Shown: positions 36,017 through 43,878, counted from the stretch's first letter. The stretch: DNA of 64,000 bases from Deltaproteobacteria bacterium (GCA_020633895.1 JACKCT010000001.1:372001-436000); one strand, 5' to 3'. The notes: a model not told the origin generated them from the letters alone. Made by a program: numbers and translations.

Positions 36017-36976
36017 ATGGAACCGGACGACAAGGCCCTGGCCGACTCGCAGCGACAAAGCTCCGCGGTCAAGGCTTACGCCAAGCACCTGCTCGAACGC
36101 ATGCCGCGGGATTTCACGCTGTACACGCTCTACCCGCTGCTCTCCCGGCAGGCCCATCATCACTACGCGAACATCGACATGTCGCGCCTGCTGCCGCACA
36201 CCGTCTCGATCGAGACACACACCCTGTGCAACGAAAAGTGCAGCTTTTGCCTGGCCGCCGCGCCGACCAACCCTCGCGGCAATCTGAAGATGCCCGACGA
36301 GCTGTTCCACCAGATCATCGACGAACTGGCGACGGTGCGATACTCGGGGCGCGTGGCGTTTTTCGTCAACAACGAGCCGTTCATCGACAAGCGCATCTTC
36401 GATTTCGTGGCCTACGCCAAGGAAAAGCTGCCCAACGCGTACTTGCAGATCAGCTCCAACGGCCGCCTCATCAAACCCAAGACGGCCCAGGACATCTTCG
36501 CCGCCGGCCTGTCGGGTCTGATCATCAATTGCTATCGCGACGACGGGCAGGTGCATCCGCATATCCCCGAGGTGCTCGACTCGCTAAAGCCCGAGGACCG
36601 GGCCAAGGTGACGGTCTTCCGCCGCGACGTCGGCCAGCAGATCACGAACCGGGCCGGATCGTCGCCGAATATGGAAACAATCACCAAGCCCATGCCCGCG
36701 TTCTGCTCGTTCCCGTTCCACCAGATCAACGTCGTGCATGACGGCAATGTCTCCCTGTGCTGCATGGACCTGCTGGTGCAGGAGGTGATGGGCAACGTGA
36801 AGGACGAAGGCGTCCTGGGTGTCTGGTTCGGCGAGAAGTTCGCGGAAGTGCGTCGCAAGTTGCTCAACTACGACCGCACCTGCACGGACATCTGCAAGGT
36901 CTGCGACTGGCGCGGCTTCAAGGGCCTGACCGGCGCCCTCGAACCCCTCAACCGAGCCATGACCCACGTCGCCTAG
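36017..36976 (+). CDS. radical SAM / SPASM domain protein
   Basis: 319 residues from ATG 36017, which has GGAG 8 bases upstream; the frame extends 14 codons further to 35975. The 4Fe-4S SAM cluster motif is CNEKCSFC (C71, C75, C78). The C-terminal SPASM region has CSFPFHQINVVHDGNVSLCC, VWFGEKFAEVRRKL and CTDICKVCDW for auxiliary clusters. SPASM proteins mature peptides or modify enzymes and sugars; no obvious partner peptide is adjacent. It is flanked on both sides by repeat elements, and its stop TAG is the first base block of a family B copy. Confidence 0.9.
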   Translation: MEPDDKALADSQRQSSAVKAYAKHLLERMPRDFTLYTLYPLLSRQAHHHYANIDMSRLLPHTVSIETHTLCNEKCSFCLAAAPTNPRGNLKMPDELFHQIIDELATVRYSGRVAFFVNNEPFIDKRIFDFVAYAKEKLPNAYLQISSNGRLIKPKTAQDIFAAGLSGLIINCYRDDGQVHPHIPEVLDSLKPEDRAKVTVFRRDVGQQITNRAGSSPNMETITKPMPAFCSFPFHQINVVHDGNVSLCCMDLLVQEVMGNVKDEGVLGVWFGEKFAEVRRKLLNYDRTCTDICKVCDWRGFKGLTGALEPLNRAMTHVA

Positions 36977-37078
36977 GGGCCGTAGTCGGCCCGGACTGGG
37001 GGATACTTCGTATCCCTGACGCTGGCGCGATGGTTGGGAATCCCTTGGTGGACGTCGCTTCGCTCCGGCCGACTTCCG
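36975..37078 (+). repeat. family B repeat, copy 2
   Basis: Starts at the TAG stop. Hairpins GGGCCG-TAGT-CGGCCC (36977-36992) and GGGATAC-TTC-GTATCCC (37000-37016), then GACGCTGGCGCG and GTCGCTTCGCTCC. Stem bases differ from copy 1 at 19294 but pairing is kept. Confidence 0.8.
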
Positions 37079-37094
37079 GGGCGCGACCAACGTG

Positions 37095-37152
37095 GGTGCC
37101 ACACTTTCGCGAGAACTTGAGTTCGAGAGAAGGTGTGGATAGTTGGAGCACC
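37095..37152. repeat. long imperfect hairpin
   Basis: Outer arms GGTGC / GCACC and inner arms CACAC / GTGTG enclose about 28 bases (GAACTTGAGTTCGAG core). It lies between family B and A elements and may be a further repeat type; only one copy was found. Confidence 0.55.
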
Positions 37153-37169
37153 TCAACCGCGACCGACAT

Positions 37170-37197
37170 TTCAGAGCCGCGACCGTAAGGGAGCGGG
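37170..37197 (+). repeat. family A repeat, CCGC/GCGG form
   Basis: TTTCAGAGCCGCGACCG followed by TAAGGGAGCGGG. Same B-then-A order as at 19294-19440. Confidence 0.82.
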
Positions 37198-37234
37198 TTG
37201 GTTCGATCCGGCACGATTCGCGCGACACGTCCGA

Positions 37235-37261
37235 CAGAGCCGCGCGTCAACAAGCGGTCCG
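37235..37261 (+). repeat. family A repeat, short-loop form
   Basis: ACAGAGCCGCGCGTCAACA followed by AGCGGTCC; CCGC/GCGG stem with a changed loop. It forms an inverted pair with the copy at 37290. Confidence 0.72.
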
Positions 37262-37289
37262 GATCATTCGTTGAGTCGCAGCGCTCGAC

Positions 37290-37317
37290 GACCCCGCGCT
37301 GACGCTTGGGGCTCTGT
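37290..37317 (-). repeat. family A repeat, CCCC/GGGG short-loop form
   Basis: On the minus strand ACAGAGCCCCAAGCGTCAG followed by CGCGGGGT. With 37235 it makes an 83-bp unit bounded by ACAGAGCC and GGCTCTGT, like the unit at 48741-48859. Confidence 0.75.
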
Positions 37318-37371
37318 TTGGTTCATTGTTGTTTGATTCTGTTCTGTTCGGTCCGAACCATAAGGCCCAAG

Positions 37372-38142
37372 ATGAATCGCGACACCCTCACGACATTGTT
37401 CAAGCAAGTGGCCCTGGGCGAGATCGAGCCCGAGGACGCCGCCGAGCGCATCGCGTCCCTGCCGTTTGAAGAACTCGATTTCGCCAAGATCGACCACCAT
37501 CGCCAGCTTCGGCGCGGCTTCCCCGAGGTCGTCTTCGCCGAAGGCAAATCGTCCGAACACCTTCTGGGCATCCTGGACCATCTGGCGTCGCGCGACACGC
37601 CGATTCTGCTGACGCGCGTTGACGCCGCGAAGGCCGAGGTGCTGGCCGCCGCCCATCCGACCCTGACGCACAACGCGCTGGCCCGCACGATGCACCGGGG
37701 CGCGATGCCCGCGACCGGGCGGGGAGAGATCCTGATTCTGTCGGCGGGGACGTCGGACCTGCCGGTCGTCGAGGAAGCCGCTGTCTCCGCCCGTGTCTTG
37801 GGAAATGAAGTCACCGTCATCAACGACGTCGGCGTCGCCGGACTGCATCGGCTGGCGGCGGCGAGGGACGCGATCCGGCGGGCGACGGCGATCATCGTCG
37901 TGGCCGGCATGGAGGGCGCGTTGGCGTCGGTCGTCGCCGGGTTGGTCGACGTGCCGGTCATCGGCGTGCCGACCAGCGTGGGCTACGGCGCCTCGTTCAA
38001 CGGCGTGGCGGCCCTGCTGTCGATGCTCAACTCCTGCGCCGGGGGCGTGAGCGTCGTAAATATCGACAACGGCTTCGGTGCGGCGGTCGTGGCGTCGCTG
38101 ATCAACCGCGGACCGGCGGCGCTGCGCGAGGCGCGAGAATGA
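37372..38142 (+). CDS. larB: LarB, pyridinium-3,5-biscarboxylic acid mononucleotide synthase
   Basis: 256 residues from ATG 37372 (AAGG 6 bases upstream). LarB carboxylates and hydrolyses nicotinic acid adenine dinucleotide to start nickel-pincer nucleotide (NPN) synthesis. The C-terminal half is PurE-like: ILILSAGTSDLPVVEEAA, GVAGLHRLAAARDAI, IIVVAGMEGALASVVAGL, VIGVPTSVGYGASFNG. The N-terminus has DHHRQLRRGFPEVVFAEGK. larC follows after the mini-ORF chain. larE and the enzyme that would use NPN (LarA type) are not in the window. Confidence 0.95.
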   Translation: MNRDTLTTLFKQVALGEIEPEDAAERIASLPFEELDFAKIDHHRQLRRGFPEVVFAEGKSSEHLLGILDHLASRDTPILLTRVDAAKAEVLAAAHPTLTHNALARTMHRGAMPATGRGEILILSAGTSDLPVVEEAAVSARVLGNEVTVINDVGVAGLHRLAAARDAIRRATAIIVVAGMEGALASVVAGLVDVPVIGVPTSVGYGASFNGVAALLSMLNSCAGGVSVVNIDNGFGAAVVASLINRGPAALREARE

Positions 38143-38174
38143 CAACACTCACAGTATTCGAGGTCGCGTCATGA
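38139..38174 (+). CDS. mini-ORF 1 of the larB-larC chain (11 residues)
   Basis: Encodes MTTLTVFEVAS. Its ATG overlaps the larB stop (ATGA at 38139-38142) and its TGA overlaps the ATG of mini-ORF 2. Near its 3' end GAGG acts as a possible binding site for the next start. Whether it is translated is unknown. Confidence 0.5.
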   Translation: MTTLTVFEVAS

Positions 38175-38206
38175 CGACGCTTGCGGTGTTAAGGGTCGCG
38201 TCATGA
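38171..38206 (+). CDS. mini-ORF 2 of the larB-larC chain (11 residues)
   Basis: Encodes MTTLAVLRVAS, starting 32 bases after mini-ORF 1. TTAAGGG near the end is 8 bases before the next ATG. The stop overlaps the start of mini-ORF 3. Confidence 0.5.
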   Translation: MTTLAVLRVAS

Positions 38207-38238
38207 CGACGCTTGCAGTGTTAAGGAACGCGCCATGA
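38203..38238 (+). CDS. mini-ORF 3 of the larB-larC chain (11 residues)
   Basis: Encodes MTTLAVLRNAP, again 32 bases downstream. TTAAGGAA precedes the larC ATG by about 7 bases and is the likely larC binding site. The TGA overlaps the larC ATG (ATGA at 38235-38238). Confidence 0.5.
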   Translation: MTTLAVLRNAP

Positions 38239-39554
38239 CGACGCTTTACATCGACGCCTTCGCCGGAGCGGCGGGGGATATGCTCATCGGCGCGCTGGTC
38301 GATCTGGGCTTCGACATCGCCGCGCTGCATCCGATTCTCGACGCGCTGGAACTTCCCCACGACACGCTCGAGATCAAGACCGTGATGCGCGGCGCTTTGG
38401 CCTGCAAGAAATTCGTGGTGCATCTGCCGGGACAGGACGACCCCCACGAACACGAACACGAACACGAGCACCATCACCACGACCATGAGCATGGGCACGA
38501 GCACCATCACCACGACCATGACCACCATCATCATCACGATCACGATCACGATCACGGCCATGACCATTCCCATGACCACGCCCACCGCGCCTATCGGGAG
38601 ATCGTCGAGCTGATCGACGCGCTGCCGTATTCCAAGCCGGTCCGGGACAAGGCATTGCGGGCGTTGCGGCGGCTGGGTGACGCCGAGGCGAAGATGCACG
38701 GCATCGGCCTGGACGAGGTGCATTTCCATGAGGTGGGCGCGCAGGACTCGATCATCGACATGGTCGGGTTTTGCGTGGCGATGGAACAACTCGGCATAAC
38801 GCGCCTGGTCTGCTCACCGCTCACGCGGGGGCGGGGGATGATCAAGTGCGCCCACGGCGAATTGCCCTTGCCCGCGCCGGCGACGTTGGAACTTTTGCGC
38901 GACGTGCCCAGCCGCCCCGCCGGTCGCGACGGGGAGCACGTTACGCCGACGGCCGCCGCGCTTCTGGCGACATTGGCGGACGAATTCGGCGACATGCCGG
39001 CGGGGGTGGTCGAGGCGATCGGCTACGGCGCCGGCACCCGCGATCCCAAACACGGGCCGCCCAACGCGGTGCGCGCCGCTCTTGTCGATCAATCGGGCGC
39101 CGGTCGGGAGGCGGGGGAGACGCTCATCGTCGAGGCGGGCATCGACGACATGGACCCGCAGCTTTTTCCCGTATTGGAAGACGCGCTGCTCGCCGCGGGC
39201 GCGGTGGACATCGCCGTCCTCGCGACGCAGATGAAAAAGGGACGGCCGGGGATGTGCGTGCGGGCGGTGACGAAACCGGACCGCCTCGACGCCGTCGCCG
39301 ACGCCTTCCTCACGCATTCCACGACCATCGGCATCCGCTACTGGCCCGTCGCGCGAATCGTCGGCGAGCGCACGATGCAGGACGTCGAAACCGAGTTCGG
39401 CCCGATCCGCGTCAAGGTCACGCACCACCGAGGCAAGCTCGTCAACGCCAAACCCGAATTCGAGGACTGCAAGGCGGCGGCTCAAAAGGCGGGCACGTCC
39501 GTCAAGGACGTCGTCCACGCGGCCATTGCGGCGTTTCGTTCATCCGCTAAATAA
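38235..39554 (+). CDS. larC: LarC, nickel insertion protein
   Basis: 439 residues, a single intact frame. In Lactobacillus plantarum larC is read as two parts by frameshifting; that is not needed here. LarC inserts nickel into the pincer cofactor. Family features: YIDAFAGAAGDMLIGALVDLG, VGAQDSIIDMVGFCVAMEQL, GHGELP-like CAHGELPLPAPATLELL, and a C-terminal domain with ATQMKKGRPGM. A stretch from about residue 71 to 117 is almost only His, Asp and Glu (DHDHHHHHDHDHDHGHDHSH), a strong Ni-binding candidate. Its reading frame starts after the mini-ORF chain. Confidence 0.95.
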   Translation: MTTLYIDAFAGAAGDMLIGALVDLGFDIAALHPILDALELPHDTLEIKTVMRGALACKKFVVHLPGQDDPHEHEHEHEHHHHDHEHGHEHHHHDHDHHHHHDHDHDHGHDHSHDHAHRAYREIVELIDALPYSKPVRDKALRALRRLGDAEAKMHGIGLDEVHFHEVGAQDSIIDMVGFCVAMEQLGITRLVCSPLTRGRGMIKCAHGELPLPAPATLELLRDVPSRPAGRDGEHVTPTAAALLATLADEFGDMPAGVVEAIGYGAGTRDPKHGPPNAVRAALVDQSGAGREAGETLIVEAGIDDMDPQLFPVLEDALLAAGAVDIAVLATQMKKGRPGMCVRAVTKPDRLDAVADAFLTHSTTIGIRYWPVARIVGERTMQDVETEFGPIRVKVTHHRGKLVNAKPEFEDCKAAAQKAGTSVKDVVHAAIAAFRSSAK

Positions 39555-39571
39555 CGACACTACGCCGAATG

Positions 39572-40447
39572 CTACGCCAAATGCCGCCGGGCAAAGTCTA
39601 ACTGGGCGGCGATGATCGCGGCGGCGTGCTCCGAGTTGACGAACAACGGCGCGTCGTGGATGGCGCCGGGGATCTCCATGAACTCGCACGGCACGCCTGA
39701 CTTGGCCAGCAGGTCGCGGTAGAGTCGTACCTCATGCACCAGGATGTCGTCGGTCCCCACGTTCAGGTGCGTCGGCGGAAAGCCGGTCGGATCGGCGTAA
39801 AGCGGCGAGATATCCGGCTCGGTCAACGGCCGCCCCGCCGCGTACATCCCCGCCGCCTGCGTCACGTTGCGCACGCTGAGCATGGGGTCGCGCTTGGCCG
39901 TTTCGGGGATGCCCGGCTGGCTGACGGTGAGGTCCACCCACGGCGCGGTCAGCATCAACGCGGCGGGCATCGTCGACGGGTCCGCGTCGTGAAGACGTTT
40001 GCAGACAACGGCCGCCAAGCCGCCGCCCGCGCTGTCACCGCCGAGGATCCAGCGTCCTTCCTTGAGCACTCCCGCCTCGCGCAGCGCGCCGATCGCCCCC
40101 AGGGCATCGTCCACCGCCGCCGGGTAGGGCGCTTTGTCCGCCAGGCGATAATCGACCATCACACCCGCGATGCCCAGGCGGCGCGTCACCAGCGACAACC
40201 ACTGCCAATGCATCCAAAATGGCCCGGCAATATAGGCCCCGCCGTGCAGATAGATCATCACCCCCGTCGCCGCGTTTTCCTTGTCGAGCCAGACGCACCG
40301 GGCGCCGCCGAGGGTCTCTTCGACGGCGTTGCGGGATTTGCGGATCGACTTGGCCGGCATCGGTGCGCGGACCAGGGATTGCACATAGCGGTGCGCATCC
40401 GGCGGCAACTGCCGCGAGGCCCAAAACATCAATCGGTACAGTTTCAT
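39572..40447 (-). CDS. HSL-family alpha/beta hydrolase (esterase)
   Basis: 291 residues from ATG 40447, which overlaps the subtilase stop (ATGA). The hormone-sensitive lipase signature HGGAYIAG forms the oxyanion hole and GGDSAGGGLAA holds the catalytic Ser. Asp in NVGTDDILVHE and His in IPGAIHDAPLF complete the triad. It should hydrolyse short acyl esters; the substrate is unknown. The frame upstream to 40543 is the subtilase shadow. Confidence 0.92.
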   Translation of the reverse strand: MKLYRLMFWASRQLPPDAHRYVQSLVRAPMPAKSIRKSRNAVEETLGGARCVWLDKENAATGVMIYLHGGAYIAGPFWMHWQWLSLVTRRLGIAGVMVDYRLADKAPYPAAVDDALGAIGALREAGVLKEGRWILGGDSAGGGLAAVVCKRLHDADPSTMPAALMLTAPWVDLTVSQPGIPETAKRDPMLSVRNVTQAAGMYAAGRPLTEPDISPLYADPTGFPPTHLNVGTDDILVHEVRLYRDLLAKSGVPCEFMEIPGAIHDAPLFVNSEHAAAIIAAQLDFARRHLA

Positions 40448-42126
40448 CGTCGTCGCCGCCAAAGCAGAATGGTTGCGAAAACCAGCGCCGACACCCCGAT
40501 CGGGCCCGAGGACGGCGCCGAGCCGGTGGTCGAGCAACCGCATCCCGAATCGTCGCCGCCGTCGTCGTCATCGTGGGAGGCGGAGACCTTGATGGTCACG
40601 GCCGTCGCGTCGCCGGCGCCTTCCGCGTCGGTGACGGCGAGGGTGACGGTGAAGTCGCCCTGCTCGCGGAAAGTGTATTCCACCTCGGCCGTTTCGGCGT
40701 CCGCGCCGCCGGGCAGGGTCCATCGGTAGGCGACGATTTCGCCTTCCGGGTCCGAGGAGAACGCGCCGGAAAATTGCACCGTCAGCGGAGCCGAGCCGCT
40801 GCTCTTGTCGACGTTGATGACGGCCTTCGGGTCTTCGTTGGGGTCGCCGATGCCCCAGACGGCCATGGCCGCCCCCGCGTCGATCTCCCCGTAGCCGATT
40901 TCGTCGTCCGGGCCGGTGCCGGGGTTGGCGGTGGACTGCATCAGGTCGCGCAGATCCTCCACGTCGTATTCTTCCGGCCCCCCGGCGATCAGCAGGGCCG
41001 CGACCGCCGAGGCGTGGGGGCAGGACACCGAGGTGCCGTACGCGCCGTAGTAGCCCACACCGTCCCCGCCGATGGTCTCCTGCACAATCTCTTCGCCCGG
41101 CGCGAGCAGTTCGGTGCCTTCGCCGTAGTTGGAAAAGGGCGAACGCACCACCGGGTTGCTGCCGACGCGGGGCCGGGACGAGCCCACGGCGATGACGGCG
41201 TCATATCCCGCCGGGTAGCTGATCGTGCCCAGGTCTTCGTTGCCGGTCGCGGCGAAGAGCAGCACGTTGGCGTTGAAGGCGTCGGTGGCCGCGTTGTTGC
41301 TGATGCCCGAAAAATCCCCGCCGCCCAGGGACATATTGATGACCTGGGCGCCGTGGCCGACGGCGAAATCGATGGCCCGGGCGATGTCGCTGTCCTCGGC
41401 GCCGCCGTCGGCGTCGGGGAAGACCTTCAGCGGCATGATCGTCGCCTCGCCGGCCGCGCCGGCGCAGCCGATGCCGTTGTCGGTGGCCTCGCCGATGACG
41501 TTGCCGACCAACGTGCCGTGGCCGATGAAGTCCTGGGGATCGGCGTCGTTGCTGTAGAAGTCGTAGCCTTCCGCCAAATGGGCCGGGTCCAGCAGCTCGC
41601 CGGTGTAGTAGCCGGTGTCGATGACGCCGACGATGACGCCTTCACCCAAGGTGTAGTCCCAAGCGTCGGGCAGGTTGATCTGGCGGAAGTTGCTCTGAAA
41701 TCGGCCGTAGAGGGGGTCGTCGGGGGAGAAGTCGAAGGCCTCGTGCACGTAATCCGGCCAGGCCGCCGCCACGCCGGGCCAGCCTTCAGCCTGCGCGATC
41801 ATTTGGTCGAGATCCGCCGCCGGGTCAAATTCCACTGAAATATAGCGAACTTGGAGGTGACTCAGGTCCGGAAGGCCTGCCTTGGCGGTATCGAGGGAGA
41901 CGAGGCGGCCGTCGGTGAGCGCGATCGATTCCACGTTGGCCGCCGCGCCGACTTTCGCCGTCAAAAAACGCTGAACGCCCGCGAGGCCGTCCATTTCCAA
42001 CAAAATACGGCCCGCCACGGCCCGATGCCCGCCGTAATCCACCGTCATCTGCGCGGCCGAAACCCCCGCCGGAGCGCTCGCCAGGAGCACGATGAACAGG
42101 ACCAAAATTCCGATACGGCGCTTCAT
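40444..42126 (-). CDS. subtilisin-like serine protease (S8) with PKD domain and MYXO-CTERM-like tail
   Basis: 560 residues from ATG 42126 with a signal peptide (MKRRIGILVLFIVLL..GVSAA). The triad is D170 (VGVIDTGYY), H203 (GHGTLVGN) and S366 (GTSVSCPHAS); the oxyanion Asn lies in AATGNED. A propeptide-like region of about 120 residues comes first. After the protease domain comes a PKD-like domain (VDKSSGSAPLTVQFSGAFSS), a short acidic linker, GCGC, a helix (GVSALVFATILLW) and RRRR. That end matches the layout of MYXO-CTERM sorting signals, so the enzyme is probably anchored at the surface after C-terminal processing. Translationally coupled to the esterase gene. Confidence 0.93.
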   Translation of the reverse strand: MKRRIGILVLFIVLLASAPAGVSAAQMTVDYGGHRAVAGRILLEMDGLAGVQRFLTAKVGAAANVESIALTDGRLVSLDTAKAGLPDLSHLQVRYISVEFDPAADLDQMIAQAEGWPGVAAAWPDYVHEAFDFSPDDPLYGRFQSNFRQINLPDAWDYTLGEGVIVGVIDTGYYTGELLDPAHLAEGYDFYSNDADPQDFIGHGTLVGNVIGEATDNGIGCAGAAGEATIMPLKVFPDADGGAEDSDIARAIDFAVGHGAQVINMSLGGGDFSGISNNAATDAFNANVLLFAATGNEDLGTISYPAGYDAVIAVGSSRPRVGSNPVVRSPFSNYGEGTELLAPGEEIVQETIGGDGVGYYGAYGTSVSCPHASAVAALLIAGGPEEYDVEDLRDLMQSTANPGTGPDDEIGYGEIDAGAAMAVWGIGDPNEDPKAVINVDKSSGSAPLTVQFSGAFSSDPEGEIVAYRWTLPGGADAETAEVEYTFREQGDFTVTLAVTDAEGAGDATAVTIKVSASHDDDDGGDDSGCGCSTTGSAPSSGPIGVSALVFATILLWRRRR

Positions 42127-42426
42127 GCTTGAATGTCCCTCGCCAAAGAATCCGTAGAATACCTTGGAGGGACCGGTCCGACAATTCAAGAAATCGGCTC
42201 TGTTCGTGGGGCGATTTTTTGGTCAAATCGAGGAAACTCCATGAATTTCCGTGGAAAATTCGTTTTCGTCGATTTTTCTTTCCTGTCCGGGGCTCACTGA
42301 CACGGTTACGTCCGGCGTTTCCTGACGGTAAATTTTTATTGCAGAGCTTCAATTCTTTGGATAAAAACGCTTGAAATTCCGATAAGATTTCCGGAATTCA
42401 TTTTCTTCAACGGGAGGACCGTACGC
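42127..42426. other. divergent promoter region subtilase / lipoprotein
   Basis: 300 bp without a gene. The right half (42310-42410) is AT-rich and probably holds the promoter of the first eight-Cys lipoprotein; the subtilase promoter should lie to the left. No clear repeat or hairpin. Confidence 0.45.
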
Positions 42427-42816
42427 ATGAAGTTGGACAAGCTGTTTATGGTGGTGTTGATGCTCGTTCTGTCCATGAGCCTTTCGCTGGCCGTGGCCTG
42501 CGGCGACGACGACGATGATGACGACGACGATTCCTCGAGCGTCGGCGATGACGATGACGACGACGATGATGACGACGACGATTCGTCTTCCAGCGGATTC
42601 CAGAGCAACTGTGTGTCCGCGCTGCGGGCCTGCGGTTCCGAAGGTGTCCCTGGCAATGTGTACGAACTCGCCTGCAGCTCTCTCGAAACGGTTTACGGTT
42701 CCGGGTTCTATGAAACCTGCGCCGACGAGATCGACGCTTTCTTCACTTGCTTGACGGACTGCACCAACGAAGATGTGACGTCTTGCTCCGAGACGGCTTT
42801 CACGGAATGTTCGTAG
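42427..42816 (+). CDS. eight-Cys Asp-linker lipoprotein 1
   Basis: 129 residues; GGGAGG 9 bases before ATG. Signal ends LSLAVAC (lipobox). A linker of about 28 Asp/Ser residues follows, then a 70-residue domain with eight Cys: C-x6-C-x13-C-x14-C-x9-C-x3-C-x7-C-x7-C. This scaffold recurs in the next three genes. Four disulfides would make a compact exported domain. No known family is recognised; the function is unknown. A terminator follows. Confidence 0.82.
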   Translation: MKLDKLFMVVLMLVLSMSLSLAVACGDDDDDDDDDSSSVGDDDDDDDDDDDDSSSSGFQSNCVSALRACGSEGVPGNVYELACSSLETVYGSGFYETCADEIDAFFTCLTDCTNEDVTSCSETAFTECS

Positions 42817-42844
42817 TCGTTTCGAATTAACCAATGAAGCTTAC

Positions 42845-42879
42845 CGGCGCCGGGGCCCAAACCCCGGCGCCGTCGTTTT
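42845..42879 (+). terminator. hairpin terminator, weak T-run
   Basis: Perfect 11-bp stem CGGCGCCGGGG / CCCCGGCGCCG with a 6-base loop, followed by TCGTTTT. Confidence 0.7.
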
Positions 42880-42923
42880 GGTGCCGAGAACCGGCGGGAG
42901 CCGGAAAAGCCAAGGAGGATAAC

Positions 42924-43319
42924 GTGGACAGATGGAACAAGTGGATGTTGGTGGTGATGGCGGCCTTGTTGGCCATGAGTCTGTTGACGGCGGTGGCCTG
43001 CGGCGGAGACGATGACGATGACGATGACGATGACGACAGCTCGGATGACGACAGCGACGACGATGACAGCGACGACGACGATTCGGACGATGACGACGAC
43101 GATTCGAGCTTCAACGAGCGATGCGAGGCGACCATCAAGGACTGCATCCCGTTTGGCGAGTACAGCGCGACGTTCTGCCAGTTGGACCCGGCGACCGTGA
43201 CCGACTGCGGCCGGACCGCCACGGAAGCCTTCCTGGACTGCATGGAAGCCGAATGCAGCCTCTCGGGCATCATCGGTTGCGCCAATACTTGGACGACGGA
43301 CGTTTCGGACTGCACGTAA
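42924..43319 (+). CDS. eight-Cys Asp-linker lipoprotein 2
   Basis: 131 residues. GTG 42924 is chosen because AAGGAGG lies 6 bases upstream and a signal peptide starts there; the frame extends back to 42834 across the preceding terminator. The lipobox is LTAVAC and the linker about 35 residues of Asp and Ser. Cys pattern of the domain: C-x6-C-x10-C-x9-C-x10-C-x4-C-x7-C-x10-C. Sequence identity to its neighbours outside Cys is low, so the scaffold is old or fast evolving. Confidence 0.82.
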   Translation: MDRWNKWMLVVMAALLAMSLLTAVACGGDDDDDDDDDDSSDDDSDDDDSDDDDSDDDDDDSSFNERCEATIKDCIPFGEYSATFCQLDPATVTDCGRTATEAFLDCMEAECSLSGIIGCANTWTTDVSDCT

Positions 43320-43345
43320 TCCGCGTTTGAAAAGCCCCCAAACCG

Positions 43346-43376
43346 GCGTCGAAGTTTCGGCTTCGACGCATTTTTT
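43346..43376 (+). terminator. rho-independent terminator
   Basis: 9-bp stem GCGTCGAAG / CTTCGACGC, loop TTTCGG, then ATTTTTT. Ends the second lipoprotein gene. Confidence 0.9.
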
Positions 43377-43443
43377 CTTTATCAAAGACGCTCGCGGCGA
43401 CGATCCGTGGGCGATGACAATCTTCCGTGGAGGAATCAATTCG

Positions 43444-43878
43444 ATGCACCTGAAATCCCTATTTTTCCTGTTGATGATCGCCGTGCTGGCGACGAGCCTG
43501 TCGTTGGCGGTGGCCTGCGGCGGTGATGACGACGACGATGATGATGATGACGCAGTGGGCGACGATGACGATGGTGACGACGACACCAGCGCGGATGACG
43601 ACGACGATGATGACGACTCGGCGTCGATTTCCGAGGAGCAGTTCGACGATTGCGTGACGCTCTACGCCTCGTGCGGCCATATCGGGGAGGACACCGCCGT
43701 GGCGCCGTGCGAGTCGCTCGTCTCGTCACTCGGATCGGTCAACGCCTGCGTGGTCGAGGCGTTTGACGCGCTGTTGGAGTGCATGGACACCTGTGACGTG
43801 GAAGAGGGGGTCATCGACTGCACCGACCCGTTCGCCGCCACCGTGACCGAGGATTGCGGCGTGGAGATCGTGACCTGA
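43444..43878 (+). CDS. eight-Cys Asp-linker lipoprotein 3
   Basis: 144 residues from ATG 43444 (GGAGGA 9 bases upstream). Signal ends LSLAVAC, nearly identical to lipoprotein 1. Linker of about 35 acidic residues. Cys pattern: C-x6-C-x11-C-x12-C-x10-C-x3-C-x8-C-x11-C. The frame upstream to 43327 would cross the previous terminator and is rejected. A terminator follows at 43908. Confidence 0.82.
   Translation: MHLKSLFFLLMIAVLATSLSLAVACGGDDDDDDDDDAVGDDDDGDDDTSADDDDDDDDSASISEEQFDDCVTLYASCGHIGEDTAVAPCESLVSSLGSVNACVVEAFDALLECMDTCDVEEGVIDCTDPFAATVTEDCGVEIVT

Larger units (their letters stand above)
38139..38246 (+). repeat. 32-bp tandem repeat, three units plus the larC start
   Basis: ATGs at 38139, 38171, 38203 and 38235 are exactly 32 bp apart. 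Units 2 and 3 share ATGACGACGCTTGC(G/A)GTGTT and AAGG; unit 1 has diverged; larC itself begins ATGACGACGCTT. The simplest origin is stepwise duplication of the larC initiation region. Confidence 0.95.
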
